Below, in pieces: positions 27,510 through 37,866 of a stretch of 64,000 nt of DNA (position 1 is its first letter; each line of letters starts with the position of its first letter). This DNA is from Chryseobacterium aahli (GTDB lineage Bacteria; Bacteroidota; Bacteroidia; Flavobacteriales; Weeksellaceae). The notes beneath the pieces are model-generated. The model made no database searches, had not been told where the DNA came from, and was given only the letters and a program-made list of their open reading frames with translations. A program made the translations under genes and the position numbers. The DNA is taken from positions 496,001-560,000 of the forward strand of contig NZ_JALDNB010000002.1 in NCBI RefSeq assembly GCF_022699665.1, read 5' to 3'.

Positions 27510-28421
27510 TTAATAAGCATTCCGCTTCAAAAACGTCTCAATCTCTGAACTTTCTATTTTAGGATTTGCACCAGAGTAACTCGCTACCAAAGCACCGACG
27601 GCACTTGCAAAGTTTAAGGCATCATCCGGATTTTGATCTGAAAGCAATTTTGCAATCAGGCTGGCCAAGAAAGAATCTCCTGCCCCTACTGTATCTGCCA
27701 CTTTCACGGGATAGCCTTCGTGTCTATACAATTGATCATTCCATAGCAGGATAGAACCGTGTTTTCCTAAAGTTACACAGATTACCTTAGTGTTTGTTTT
27801 TTCTGATATAAACTTGATATTTGATTCCAGATTATCGGATTCAAATCCCATTCCGGCAGAAATTTCCAATATTTCCTCATCATTAAATTTAATAAAGTCT
27901 GCCCTGTTCATAAGCTTTTCCAGAAGCTGAATATTGTAAAATGGCTTTCTTAGATTCACATCAAAAACTTTAAACATTGTATCATTGGAATCTAATAAGG
28001 AGAAAAGCGTCTTTTGGGAAACCTCATTTCTGCAAACGAGACTTCCATAAAAAAACACATCGGCCTCTTTTACGGTATCCTTTATTTTATCATCAACACT
28101 GATAAAATCCCACGCAGAAGGAAATTTGATCTCATACGTTGCAGAACCACGTTCATTTAAAGAAACCTGAACAATTCCTGTCTCATATTCCGGAGAAACA
28201 ATGATTCCAGCGATTTCAAGAGCATTTTCTTTGGTGTAATCTAGAATCACCTTTCCATCTTCATCATTTCCTACGGCACTAATCATTGCCACGGGAAAGC
28301 CGTACGAAGCTGTTCTGAGAGCCAGATTGAGAGGAGCTCCGCCAATTTTTTTCTCTTCTCCAAAAACATCGAAAAGTACTTCTCCAAAACTTATTACATT
28401 AATTTTCTTATTGATAAACAT
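27510..28421 (-). CDS. PfkB-family fructokinase
   Basis: A 303-residue cytoplasmic kinase with PfkB signatures: an N-terminal IGGAPLNLALRTASYG and the catalytic VADTVGAGDSFLASLIAKLL. Length and motif order match bacterial fructokinases (ScrK type) that convert fructose to fructose 6-phosphate. Its ATG overlaps the GH32 stop codon (TAATG). It is the last gene before the terminator at 27453-27490, where it processes the fructose released by the two GH32 enzymes. Confidence 0.9.
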   Translation of the reverse strand: MFINKKINVISFGEVLFDVFGEEKKIGGAPLNLALRTASYGFPVAMISAVGNDEDGKVILDYTKENALEIAGIIVSPEYETGIVQVSLNERGSATYEIKFPSAWDFISVDDKIKDTVKEADVFFYGSLVCRNEVSQKTLFSLLDSNDTMFKVFDVNLRKPFYNIQLLEKLMNRADFIKFNDEEILEISAGMGFESDNLESNIKFISEKTNTKVICVTLGKHGSILLWNDQLYRHEGYPVKVADTVGAGDSFLASLIAKLLSDQNPDDALNFASAVGALVASYSGANPKIESSEIETFLKRNAY

Positions 28422-29974
28422 TAATTGGGATTTTTGATATTGATATTACTGAATGAACTCTCTGAAGAACTAAAAATACTCCATTTTTTATTAACAATAT
28501 TATAAATTCTGTTGGTGAATGCTATTTTACCATTGATATAAATCACACAAACGTCGTTGCTTATAGAAGCCGTTACAGTATATGATGTTCCTGAAACCGA
28601 ACTTAACGAATAAGAATTCATAAGATCCTCCGACCCGGAATTCATTACATAAGCTGCGATTCTATTATTTGCAGGTTCAAATGCAATCTTAACTCCGCTT
28701 CCTGCGTCGGTATCCTGTGCCAGAATAATTCCTGATTTTCCGGCAGATACATTCAATGTAAAGTTAATCTGATTGGCTTTTTGAAGTTTTGAAAAAGTGA
28801 CCTGGGAATTGGCAGATAAATTAAAACTACTTCCATTCTGAGAAGCATTTCCAATGATTTTATCTACTGATAACACAGCATTTTGACCAAATACAGATTG
28901 TAATCCTGAAACAGGTTTCACAGCCAGTGTTCCGTCCGAATTCTGAACCAATCTATGAGCAACAATATTTCCTGCCCAGTCTTTTCCACCGGTATTATTT
29001 TCAGGAGTTTTTCTTGCAGTCCATCCTACCAGATAACGGTTTGTATTATCCGAAACTGTTTTAGCGGCATACAGATAAGAGCCGTCAAGACGGTCGTTTT
29101 GAGGTGTTATCCACGGCCCGTTCGGGGAAGTCGAAATACGGTAATGTGTTCCGGTATTGCTGCTCCAGTTTTCAGAAAAAACAAGATACCAATAATTGCC
29201 CATTTTGAAAAGATCCGGACATTCCAGCATAATATAATTTTCGGAAGAACTAGTCGTATAAATCGTATTTTCTACAGTCCAATTTCCGTTTGCCGGATTG
29301 GTGGTAGTAAATTTCAGTACGACCGCTTTCTTGTCAGAAGTCTGAGCAGAGACCAGCATCCAGTATTTTCCATCTTCAGAATTAAAGAAAACGTGCGGGT
29401 CACGGAATTCATAATCATAATATCCTGCCGGAGCAGTGATTTTAAAATTCTTGATTTTCGTCCAGTTTTTCATATCCGTACTTGTTGCCAACAGAACGCT
29501 CTCACGTGGATTGCCTGAAAGGAACGAAGCAACGGCGTTATGACCGGTATAATAGTAATAATAGGTATTTCCTACCTTTACAAGGCTTCCAGTTCCCACT
29601 CCAAAATCGGCTTCTGATGACGTTCCGTAAGAAATCTGTCTTCCCTGATAAGTAAAATCTGTAAAATTGCCGGTCTCGAAGCTATGAATATCGTGAAATC
29701 CTTCTCCTGCGGGTTTTGTTTTTGCATCGTGAAGAAAGAAAAGATGAAACTTCCCATTTTCATAATAAGGCATTACATCGCCTGCATAACCTTCTGTATA
29801 ATAAGGATTGTTCTCTCCCATCCATTGATTAGGCGGCTGCGGAAAGATATTGGTTTTGCTGTAAATATCTTCCGGATTAACTTCTGTGTCAGAATCGTGA
29901 TTCTGACAGGAGAATATTGCCATTGCAAGTACGGCTGCTGCATATATTTTTTTAATTGACATGGGTTCTGACAT
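28421..29974 (-). CDS. GH32 family lipoprotein, surface fructan hydrolase
   Basis: This 517-residue protein has a lipoprotein signal peptide with lipobox AIFSC (Cys23), so it is likely anchored at the outer membrane. The GH32 propeller shows a divergent nucleophile motif, GDVMPYYENG (Asp66) instead of WMNDPNG, with EFRDPHVFF as the RDP motif and ECPDLF carrying the acid/base. A C-terminal beta-sandwich of about 150 residues follows, as in the GH32/DUF4975 subgroup. A surface lipoprotein suggests endo-type initial cleavage of levan or inulin before SusC import (inference from levan loci). Its ATG at 29974 overlaps the upstream stop as TAATG; an inner ATG at 29962 is possible. Confidence 0.88.
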   Translation of the reverse strand: MSEPMSIKKIYAAAVLAMAIFSCQNHDSDTEVNPEDIYSKTNIFPQPPNQWMGENNPYYTEGYAGDVMPYYENGKFHLFFLHDAKTKPAGEGFHDIHSFETGNFTDFTYQGRQISYGTSSEADFGVGTGSLVKVGNTYYYYYTGHNAVASFLSGNPRESVLLATSTDMKNWTKIKNFKITAPAGYYDYEFRDPHVFFNSEDGKYWMLVSAQTSDKKAVVLKFTTTNPANGNWTVENTIYTTSSSENYIMLECPDLFKMGNYWYLVFSENWSSNTGTHYRISTSPNGPWITPQNDRLDGSYLYAAKTVSDNTNRYLVGWTARKTPENNTGGKDWAGNIVAHRLVQNSDGTLAVKPVSGLQSVFGQNAVLSVDKIIGNASQNGSSFNLSANSQVTFSKLQKANQINFTLNVSAGKSGIILAQDTDAGSGVKIAFEPANNRIAAYVMNSGSEDLMNSYSLSSVSGTSYTVTASISNDVCVIYINGKIAFTNRIYNIVNKKWSIFSSSESSFSNINIKNPN

Positions 29975-31368
29975 TAATGGGTTACAAGATAATTGAGACT
30001 GTTCTCCGTCATCTTTTTGATGTTATCCTGAAACGAGTTGGGCTGGCTCGGGTTTCCATTCACTGTTTCATTGTACCAGTCGTAGGCACCCATACAAATA
30101 ACCATACATTTTTTGTTGGCAGTTCCGCCAGGAAATTCAGCAATGGCAACACGTCCGTCCAAAGTATTGTCCCAAGCCTCGCTGGCAAGATTATTACCAC
30201 CTGTCTGGCTTCTCCATCCGGCACCATTTACGTATCCACCCCAATCCGGAAGGAACCACCAAGCCGTATGATTCAGACGGAATGTCCCTTTCTCAAGCAG
30301 ATTAGCTTTCCCTGATTCGTACGTCTGAAGACCATCGAAAACAGGATGATTCTCATATCCTTTGAAAGAGATTCCCCAATCACTTCCTGTATCTACAAAT
30401 CCGTTCGGAAGAAAATCTCCGAAAACATTATTCGGTCCTTTTCCTGCAGGAACTATTTCTAATGCATCAACATATTGTGCAGCAAAACTTGTAAGTAAAA
30501 TATTTCCTCCGCCATTAAGATAAGTCTTGATTTTGGAAGTTACATTCGTATTCAGCGGATCGCCCGGTAGAGCGGTAGCCGAGTCAAAATGCCACCAGAT
30601 CACATTAATTCCCGTAAGATTGGCTGCACCACTTGCGACATCAGCAATCGAAACATACACCGCACCTGAATATTTTCCGAAAAGCCAGTCAGAAGCCGCA
30701 ATTTCATCCAGATTTGTCAATCCTGTTCTTGTAGTAGCCGTTCCAAGGAATGCAATAGACGGTCCTGAAACAGGCGTTGTTACTTTAGCCGTGTATACTT
30801 CAGTAAGACTGCCATTAGAAACAGTAAACGAAACCGGACTGGTAAAATTAATGGTTGTTCCCGATGCAGGATTGATGCTGACACCATTTCCGGTTTCTAT
30901 TACCGGCTGCAATGCGGTAAGATTTGTTCCTTCCGGCATTGTAAGAGAAATGGTTTTACCCGAATTATTGATGGTAGCCGATAATCCGTTGATCTTAAAG
31001 CTGATGATCGGATCCTGAGCTTTTACAGTTACCAGATAATCTTTGTAGATGTTGCCATTTTTTACTTTGAATTTAACCGGCTGTGAAAAATCAATCGTTG
31101 CTCCTGATGCCGGAGAAACGACTGCTCCCTGAGGAATTCCAATAACCGGAACCAATGTCTTAACACTTGTTCCATAAGGAAGTATAAGCGTGATTTTATC
31201 ATTCTTATGGTCAATTTCCCCTGAAACATTGTTCACCTTAAAAGAGGAAATGTTGACTGAAACATCCGTAACAAGCCCATCTTCCACCTGACTGTCGCAA
31301 GACCAGATAAAAGCCGCAGATATCAGCAGAATGATGATAATATGAGTTTTTTTGAATATCGTTTTCAT
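29974..31368 (-). CDS. DUF4960/DUF5018-type surface fructan-binding lipoprotein
   Basis: A 464-residue lipoprotein with lipobox FIWSC (Cys24). Two tandem beta-sandwich domains follow (about 35-115 and 118-200), each with the same pattern ending in SPASGATIDFSQPVKFKVKNG or NPASGTTINFTSPVSFTVSNG. The C-terminal domain (about 205-464) is of the DUF4960 type (INVIWWHFDSA, GGNILLTSF, YDWYNETV). The same architecture is known for the surface levan-binding protein of the B. thetaiotaomicron levan locus. It sits 12 bp after the SusD gene and probably binds fructan at the cell surface. No catalytic site is expected. Confidence 0.85.
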   Translation of the reverse strand: MKTIFKKTHIIIILLISAAFIWSCDSQVEDGLVTDVSVNISSFKVNNVSGEIDHKNDKITLILPYGTSVKTLVPVIGIPQGAVVSPASGATIDFSQPVKFKVKNGNIYKDYLVTVKAQDPIISFKINGLSATINNSGKTISLTMPEGTNLTALQPVIETGNGVSINPASGTTINFTSPVSFTVSNGSLTEVYTAKVTTPVSGPSIAFLGTATTRTGLTNLDEIAASDWLFGKYSGAVYVSIADVASGAANLTGINVIWWHFDSATALPGDPLNTNVTSKIKTYLNGGGNILLTSFAAQYVDALEIVPAGKGPNNVFGDFLPNGFVDTGSDWGISFKGYENHPVFDGLQTYESGKANLLEKGTFRLNHTAWWFLPDWGGYVNGAGWRSQTGGNNLASEAWDNTLDGRVAIAEFPGGTANKKCMVICMGAYDWYNETVNGNPSQPNSFQDNIKKMTENSLNYLVTH

Positions 31369-31380
31369 TCGTATCTTGTT

Positions 31381-33078
31381 TTAGTATCCGTTATTTTGTT
31401 TGTACAGTCCCTGACTGAAATTGATCTGTGCCAATGGAATCGGACAGTATTCCTCAATTCCGTGGTCAAATCCTGCCTGAGAATAGAAAGATCTTTTAGT
31501 TTTCTCGACAGAATAATAGGTGTTCATCGTTCCTGCTGTAGTTCCCCATCTCACAAGGTCGAAGAATCGGCTTCCTTCCATTGCAAACTCCATTCTTCTC
31601 TCCCATCGCAACGCTTTTCTTGCAAAATCCTGGTTCCACGTGCAGTTTACTCCCGGCTCATATTTGCTGATCAAATTGTTGGTGGTGTAGCTTCCAGTCA
31701 AAACAGTACTATTGGCAGCTCTCTGTCTCACCTGATTAATTAATGGCAACGCTTCGTTGATTTGTCCGAGTTCAATTAAGGCTTCGGCTTTCATCAGCAG
31801 AACATCGGAATATCTTATGATGATTCTGTTCTTGGAATTTCCATAGAAAGGGTCTACATTCACGGTACAGCCGCATCCTACAGGTACATTTTCCTTTAAT
31901 GAAGAATAATATCCATAAGTTCCGGGACTTCTGCTCCAGCTTTCCTGAAAGATTTTGTTTTCTTCATATTTCCACGGCAGTCCGGGCAAAGCAACGGTGT
32001 GATACAATCTCGGATCCACTTTGTAACTGTTTAGTTGATTGTAATTAAGATCCGTATCGTTAAAAGTATCAAACATCGGCAGCCCCTGAGGTGTAGTTTT
32101 AAATGCATTCACCAGATTTTGGCTTGGCTTATGAAAATCGCAGCATCCCAAACCTTGTGGCAGAGAAAGCACATCACCATAATTGAGCCTTCCGAAAAGC
32201 GTTCCGTCATTGTCAGAATATTGAATGGAAAAAACTGCCTCCGGTCCGTTCTCGTGTGTTCCCGGAAGGAAATTATACCCGAAGTCAGGCTCCAATGTAT
32301 AATTTCCGATAACCTGATTGGCAGCATCAATAGATTTCTGAAGCGTAACTGGATTTACCTGTGTTACCGTATAGTTATCATCCTGCTCATACGCTTGATA
32401 CAGCCTTACTTTAGCAAGATAAGCATAAGCAGCACTTTTCTTTGGTCTTCCCACTTCCGACTGTGTTGCAGGCAGATTAGCGGCTGCAAATTCAAAATTA
32501 GAAGCAATAGCTTCCCAAAGTTGCTGGTCGTTCTTTGCCTTGTTTGAGATTTTAGGATAGTCATCAATCGGTGTATTTTCATCCACATAAGGCACATATT
32601 TAAATAACGTTTTTAGCAAAAAGTAGTAATGCCCTCTTACGAAATTCATCTCAGCAATTCTTCTTTGCTTGTTCGGATATTCAGAATCTGAAAGCTGCTT
32701 CAGCGCGGCAATCGCTTTGTTACATCTGGAAATTCCAACATAATTGAGATACCATAATCTGTCTAATTCACCAAAATCTGAACGGATATTATTTGAAATT
32801 TCAAAAAAGTGAAAAGTCTGGATATCATTAGTTCCGCTTCCTCCTTTGTACGCATCATCAGAACGGACGTTTCCATACGGCCAAAGACTGAAAGGGGTAT
32901 CATAATGATCGTTTCCGAGAGATGCATAGGCTGCAACCACAAAACCATCCACATTCTGAGGCGTTACCACATCGGCTTCCGACAGGACACCTCTCGGCTC
33001 ATTGTCCAGAAAATCGTTGCAGGAAGTTGTTCCCAGCAAAAAGGCAAAAGCTATTGTTAAAAGTATATTCTTTTTCAT
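31381..33078 (-). CDS. SusD/RagB-family lipoprotein (fructan locus)
   Basis: A 565-residue outer-membrane lipoprotein with lipobox GTTSC (Cys20) followed by NDFLDNEPRG. RagB/SusD motifs include RRIAEMNFVRGHYYFLLKTLF and the C-terminal RKALRWERRMEFAMEGSRFFDLVRWG. It lies 18 bp downstream of its SusC partner. Together they import fructo-oligosaccharides, as judged from the flanking GH32 genes. Confidence 0.95.
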   Translation of the reverse strand: MKKNILLTIAFAFLLGTTSCNDFLDNEPRGVLSEADVVTPQNVDGFVVAAYASLGNDHYDTPFSLWPYGNVRSDDAYKGGSGTNDIQTFHFFEISNNIRSDFGELDRLWYLNYVGISRCNKAIAALKQLSDSEYPNKQRRIAEMNFVRGHYYFLLKTLFKYVPYVDENTPIDDYPKISNKAKNDQQLWEAIASNFEFAAANLPATQSEVGRPKKSAAYAYLAKVRLYQAYEQDDNYTVTQVNPVTLQKSIDAANQVIGNYTLEPDFGYNFLPGTHENGPEAVFSIQYSDNDGTLFGRLNYGDVLSLPQGLGCCDFHKPSQNLVNAFKTTPQGLPMFDTFNDTDLNYNQLNSYKVDPRLYHTVALPGLPWKYEENKIFQESWSRSPGTYGYYSSLKENVPVGCGCTVNVDPFYGNSKNRIIIRYSDVLLMKAEALIELGQINEALPLINQVRQRAANSTVLTGSYTTNNLISKYEPGVNCTWNQDFARKALRWERRMEFAMEGSRFFDLVRWGTTAGTMNTYYSVEKTKRSFYSQAGFDHGIEEYCPIPLAQINFSQGLYKQNNGY

Positions 33079-33096
33079 TTTTTTATTATTTAAAAA

Positions 33097-36000
33097 TTAT
33101 AGGGAAAAATTAACTCCAAAATTGAACGTCAGCGGTAACGGGTAACCGAATGCCGGTGTTTCAGGATCTATTCCTGTAAAGCTTTTCGATTTTATAGTCC
33201 AAAGATTCTGAACACTTGCATACATCCTGAAATTGGTGATGTGATATTGCTCCATTAAAGATTTCGGGAACGTGTAGCCCAACTGTAAAACCCTCAGCTT
33301 CAGATAACTTCCACTTTCTACATAATACGATGAGAATCTGGATTCTGCATTGCTGTCCACTGTAGTAAGTGCAGGAATATCTGAATTGGGATTCTGTGGC
33401 GACCACGCATTCAGAAGTCTTGTTCCTTTATTGGAACCTACATCATCCACGCTCCAGAAGTCAGTCTGATATTTTTTTGAATTAATGACATCTACATCGC
33501 CGATGCCCTGCCAGAATGTTGAAAGATCAAAGTTTTTATATGAAAAGTTGAGATTGACACCATACATAAATTCCGGATTCGGATTACCAATCCACGTTCT
33601 ATCTTTGTCGTCAATCATTCCATCACCATTTAAATCTGCATAGCGGATTCTTCCCAAGCCTTTACCTGACTGACTTGCAGAATTATCCACCTCTGTCTGC
33701 GTCCTGAAAAGTCCGTCGGCAACATAACCATACATTGAGTTGACCGGGCGTCCCAAAATGTTATCTGATGTTCCGTTTCCACCGTAATTGTTGATAACGG
33801 ATTGAGGAAGTTCAGTAATTTTGTTGCGGTTCATTGAGATGTTCCCTGAAACTTCGTAGCGGAAACCACCTGCTGTTTCATTCTGATAAGACAATGCAAC
33901 TTCAATCCCTTTATTCTCCATAGATGCACCATTAATCCATCGATCTCCTCCTTCTCCGATAACCCCCAGATAAGGTGGCAATACAAGAATGTCTTTTGTT
34001 GCTTTTTTATAAACATCGACACTCCCTGTCAGTTTTTGATTGAAGAATCCGAAATCTAAACCAAGATTCGTCTGCGTGGTCGTTTCCCATCTCAGGTCGT
34101 CATTTTTTGTCTGAGTTGCAATAAATCCTGATGGCAGTAAGCCGCTTCCGACACCGGAAATATCGTAAGCCGTACCGTAAGATGTTGCCCACGTTGGATT
34201 TCCTCCTGCATAGTTTGCTATATACAGTGAATACACCGCCGAATTACTGATTTCCTGGTTCCCGGTCTGTCCCCAACCTGCTCTTAATCGTAAATCTGAG
34301 AAAAACGGAATAAGATTTTCTGCAAAATGTTCTTTATTGATTCTCCATCCAGCTGAAAATGCAGGGAATGTTCCGAAACGGTTATTTTTACCGAACCTTG
34401 AAGAGCCATCATAACGCATTGTTGCAGAGAAAAGGTAACGGTTGTCATAGTCGTAAGAGAATTTTCCGAAGTAGGACAATAGACTGTAATACGTGGAAAT
34501 TCCGCCGTTGAAAGCATCACCTGTTCCAGCATCTGGATACATATAATCTGGTGTTTCTATCAGGAATCCTTCTTTTCTCAACCAAGTATTTTTAAATGTA
34601 TCCTTATACATTTCCATTCCGCTCAAAACATCAAAATGGTGTTTCCCTGCTTTTGCGGTGTATTGTGCGGTATTTGACCAAGTCCATTTCTCAGTGTCTG
34701 ACTGGTCAATGTTTACTGCATTGGTTTTGTTTTGCAAGTAACCCGAAACATAGCTTCTTTGCAGCATTCTTTTGTAATAATTGGAAAGATCGATTCCGAA
34801 GCTGGATTTTAAGGTTAAATTTTTCACAGGCTGCAATTCAGCATAAACGTTTCCGAAGAATCTTTGGTATTGGTAGCCGTTGTCTTTATTGTATTCCAAA
34901 AGTCTGACAGGATTTTGCCTGTCATTCATTCCTCCAACTGGTCCGCCCCAGCCGATTCCGTCCACAGTATGAACCGGAATGATAGGCAAAGCACGTAAAG
35001 CAGGGTCCAAAACGCCCGGATCCATCAGTTCATTGGTTTTATTGAAGGTGAAATTTTCACCAATTTTCAGTTTTCCTTCGAAAAAGTTATACGAGGTATT
35101 GACCCGGGCAGACAGTCTTTGGAAATTGGTCAATTTCACGATTCCTTCATTGTCATAATATCCCAGAGAGAAGTAGTAAGACCCCTTGTCTGAAGCACTT
35201 GAAGCAGAAACATCCAGCGAATTGGCAACACCAGCCTGTGAAACCTCATCGTACCAGTTGGTATTGGCTGATTTTATTGTTTTTCCGGCATCCAGATATT
35301 CCGGAACATAGCTGCTGTATAAAGTCGGAATGCCATTCTGCACCCCCCAGTCAAAACTGTAGCTCAGATTGTTGCTATTCGGGTTTAGTCCGTCATTGAT
35401 GTTGGCCTGCCAAAGCACCTGTCCGAATTGTTTTGCATTCAGAACCTCTGTTTTCTTTGCATATTGTGAATACGCCGTATAATAATTAAGGTCGATTCTC
35501 ATCTTCCCTTTTTTTCCTTTTTTAGTAGTAATAATGATAACACCATTCGCAGCCCTGGATCCGTAGATACTTGCAGAAGATGCATCTTTCAGCACCTGCA
35601 TTGATTCAATATCACTTGGATTAAGCTCGTGCATTCCGGCTTTTGTGGGAACACCGTCTATTACGTATAGTGGATCTGTATTATTCAGGGTTCCAACCCC
35701 ACGAATCAGCACTTTTGTATTACTGCCGGAAGGAGATCCGTCGGCTGTGATATTAACACCTGCTACTCTTCCCTGCAAAGATTTGATCGGATTGGGTTCA
35801 GCCTGCTTATTCAGATCTTTCATATCCACCACGGAAACCGCACCCGTAATGTCTGCTTTTTTCTGCTTGGTATATCCGGTTACGATGACCTCATCTATAC
35901 TTTTTATTTTCTCCGCAGCTAAAACGATGTTAAGAATTGTCTTTTCATCCACTACTACTTCACGGGTAGAATAATCCGGATAAGTGAAAATTAAAGTGTT

Positions 36001-36198
36001 TCCTTTTTGCAGGTCATTGATCTGAAATGCACCGCTACTGTCTGTTGTGGTATTGGCTCCTGTTTCCGAAACGGTTACGATAACCCCGCTCAACGGTTTC
36101 TGATTTGAGGAAACTACCTTACCTTTAATTACTTCCTGCGCAAATACATACGAAAAAGGCAGAAGGCAAAAGGCGATGGCTATTTTGTATTTCTTCAT
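33097..36198 (-). CDS. SusC/RagA-family TonB-dependent transporter (fructan locus)
   Basis: This 1033-residue outer-membrane transporter has a signal peptide ending at VFAQ, an N-terminal carboxypeptidase-like regulatory domain (about 22-100, IKGKVVSSNQKPLSGVIVTV), a TonB-box region (IDEVIVTGYTKQKKADITGAVSVVDM), the plug (LQGRVAGVNI, LIRGVGTLNNTDPLYVIDG, SIYGSRAANGVIIITTKKG) and a 22-strand barrel ending LTFNFGVNFSL. It starts 11 bp after the GH32 gene and is followed by its SusD partner. The regulatory domain distinguishes it from the xylan-locus SusC. Confidence 0.95.
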   Translation of the reverse strand: MKKYKIAIAFCLLPFSYVFAQEVIKGKVVSSNQKPLSGVIVTVSETGANTTTDSSGAFQINDLQKGNTLIFTYPDYSTREVVVDEKTILNIVLAAEKIKSIDEVIVTGYTKQKKADITGAVSVVDMKDLNKQAEPNPIKSLQGRVAGVNITADGSPSGSNTKVLIRGVGTLNNTDPLYVIDGVPTKAGMHELNPSDIESMQVLKDASSASIYGSRAANGVIIITTKKGKKGKMRIDLNYYTAYSQYAKKTEVLNAKQFGQVLWQANINDGLNPNSNNLSYSFDWGVQNGIPTLYSSYVPEYLDAGKTIKSANTNWYDEVSQAGVANSLDVSASSASDKGSYYFSLGYYDNEGIVKLTNFQRLSARVNTSYNFFEGKLKIGENFTFNKTNELMDPGVLDPALRALPIIPVHTVDGIGWGGPVGGMNDRQNPVRLLEYNKDNGYQYQRFFGNVYAELQPVKNLTLKSSFGIDLSNYYKRMLQRSYVSGYLQNKTNAVNIDQSDTEKWTWSNTAQYTAKAGKHHFDVLSGMEMYKDTFKNTWLRKEGFLIETPDYMYPDAGTGDAFNGGISTYYSLLSYFGKFSYDYDNRYLFSATMRYDGSSRFGKNNRFGTFPAFSAGWRINKEHFAENLIPFFSDLRLRAGWGQTGNQEISNSAVYSLYIANYAGGNPTWATSYGTAYDISGVGSGLLPSGFIATQTKNDDLRWETTTQTNLGLDFGFFNQKLTGSVDVYKKATKDILVLPPYLGVIGEGGDRWINGASMENKGIEVALSYQNETAGGFRYEVSGNISMNRNKITELPQSVINNYGGNGTSDNILGRPVNSMYGYVADGLFRTQTEVDNSASQSGKGLGRIRYADLNGDGMIDDKDRTWIGNPNPEFMYGVNLNFSYKNFDLSTFWQGIGDVDVINSKKYQTDFWSVDDVGSNKGTRLLNAWSPQNPNSDIPALTTVDSNAESRFSSYYVESGSYLKLRVLQLGYTFPKSLMEQYHITNFRMYASVQNLWTIKSKSFTGIDPETPAFGYPLPLTFNFGVNFSL

Positions 36199-36209
36199 AC
36201 TATAGTGTT

Positions 36210-37772
36210 TTATTTTATATTAATATGATGGGCATTGATGTTGAGTGTACTTCCTTTGGTATCTGTGGACAAGCTTAGTTCCGAGAAGCTTTCATTAGGG
36301 AAGAAGATTTCGGTCATTACCTTTTCGCCGTTATTGAAGAAAATTTCGATGGAAGTTTTGTCCAATACAATTTTGAGTGTTGCATTTTGGTAGCTTTTTG
36401 ATAATGGCGCTTTGGAAATCCTGTCTGCAAAATTGTTCTTAAAATCTGTTTTCCCGGATTTGGTACGGTCAATAAACAGTTCCTGCTTGTTATTATCAAT
36501 TCCGAAAATCACCTGTTCTCCCAATGAATTTTTCAAAGCAAAAGTGTAAACTCCTTTGGTCATTTTCTTAAGGTCAACATCTATAACTGCTTTAGAAAGA
36601 TCTATTTCTCCTTTACTGATGAGCTTTTTATCAGAAACAAGGTTAATTTCTTTTTTAACGGCCTTTCCTTCGTAATTTTTAAGCTGGGAAACAGGAATAT
36701 TTTTCAGAGTGTAACCTTCTTTTGATCTTTTCAAAATCACTTCACGAGGAATAGTAGAACTGCCTCTCCATTTTTCCGTAGGCACATTCGGTGAATAATC
36801 CCAATTTGACATCCATCCGATAATCACTCTTTTATTATCCGGAACATTATCAAAAGAAACACTCGCATAATTATCGCGTCCCCAATCCAGCCAGACTACT
36901 TTTTCTTTTTCGAGCTGCTTTGTAAAAACATCATCCATTTTGAAGGTTTTTCCGTCAAAATCTCCTACAAAATACTGTGCGGCAGAACCACCGTTCGGCC
37001 CACCCGGATTAATGTTAACGATAAGCACCCATTTTTCTTCGTTGGTTCCTTCTACTTTTATCGGAAAAAGATCCGGACATTCCCAAACCCCGCCGTGCCC
37101 GCCGAAATCTTCACCAAATTCTGAAAGGAAGACCCAGTCTTTCAGGTTTTTTGAGGCATAAAAATGCTGTCTGTCCTGTACCGCCAATCCCATTACCCAT
37201 TGTTTTCTTTTCGCATCCCAAAACACTTTGGGATCCCTAAAATCTTTTATTCCGGGATTTTTCAATACCGGATTGTTGCTGTATTTAGTCCAGGTTTTTC
37301 CATTATCCAAAGAATAAGCGATTGCCTGAGACTGTGCGTCAATTTCTCCGGCCTTCTCTTTCTTCATATCGTGGTAGGTAAAAATTGCTACCAACGGAAC
37401 ATTTTTTCCATCGCCAAAACCTGATGTATTATCCTTATCCACAACTGCACTTCCTGAGAATATTGCACCCTTTTCATCATAGGCAATTGCAGGAGCCAGT
37501 TCTTCCCATTTGATAAGATCTTTACTGACGGCGTGTCCCCAATGCATCTTACCAAAATCCGGCACACTCTGAAACGGCGTATACTGAAAAAATAAGTGAT
37601 AAGTTCCGTTGAGATAAAACAGTCCGTTCGGGTCATTCATCCAGCCTTTTTGAGGAGTGAAGTGATAGTTGGGCCTGTAAAGCTGTTCTTCAGACGTTTT
37701 CGAGCCCGATTGTGCGTTGAGCCCGGAATAAAACGTTGCAGCGATGATTAAAGTTGATATGATTTTCTTCAT
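36210..37772 (-). CDS. GH32 exo-acting fructan beta-fructosidase (levanase/inulinase type)
   Basis: A 520-residue secreted enzyme with a signal peptide ending near residue 21 (GLNAQ). All GH32 hallmarks are intact: nucleophile Asp47 in GWMNDPNGLFY, IFSGSAVVD, FRDPKVFW, and the acid/base Glu in WECPDLFPI. A C-terminal beta-sandwich (about 370-520) completes the fold. With a normal signal peptide rather than a lipobox, it is probably periplasmic and releases fructose from imported oligosaccharides. This fits a fructose-sensing regulator and fructokinase in the same locus. Confidence 0.92.
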   Translation of the reverse strand: MKKIISTLIIAATFYSGLNAQSGSKTSEEQLYRPNYHFTPQKGWMNDPNGLFYLNGTYHLFFQYTPFQSVPDFGKMHWGHAVSKDLIKWEELAPAIAYDEKGAIFSGSAVVDKDNTSGFGDGKNVPLVAIFTYHDMKKEKAGEIDAQSQAIAYSLDNGKTWTKYSNNPVLKNPGIKDFRDPKVFWDAKRKQWVMGLAVQDRQHFYASKNLKDWVFLSEFGEDFGGHGGVWECPDLFPIKVEGTNEEKWVLIVNINPGGPNGGSAAQYFVGDFDGKTFKMDDVFTKQLEKEKVVWLDWGRDNYASVSFDNVPDNKRVIIGWMSNWDYSPNVPTEKWRGSSTIPREVILKRSKEGYTLKNIPVSQLKNYEGKAVKKEINLVSDKKLISKGEIDLSKAVIDVDLKKMTKGVYTFALKNSLGEQVIFGIDNNKQELFIDRTKSGKTDFKNNFADRISKAPLSKSYQNATLKIVLDKTSIEIFFNNGEKVMTEIFFPNESFSELSLSTDTKGSTLNINAHHINIK

Positions 37773-37866
37773 TATGATTATTTAATAGGAAATTTTTGAA
37801 TATTTAAAAAAACTTTATTCAATTTATAGAGGTTTTCTTCCTGATGATTATATTGATTTTTTAAAT

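Noticed and set aside
28955..29518. 187-residue open frame on the plus strand
   Set aside because: It lies antisense inside the GH32 lipoprotein gene, is cysteine/arginine-rich in a way typical of shadow frames, and has no recognisable domain.
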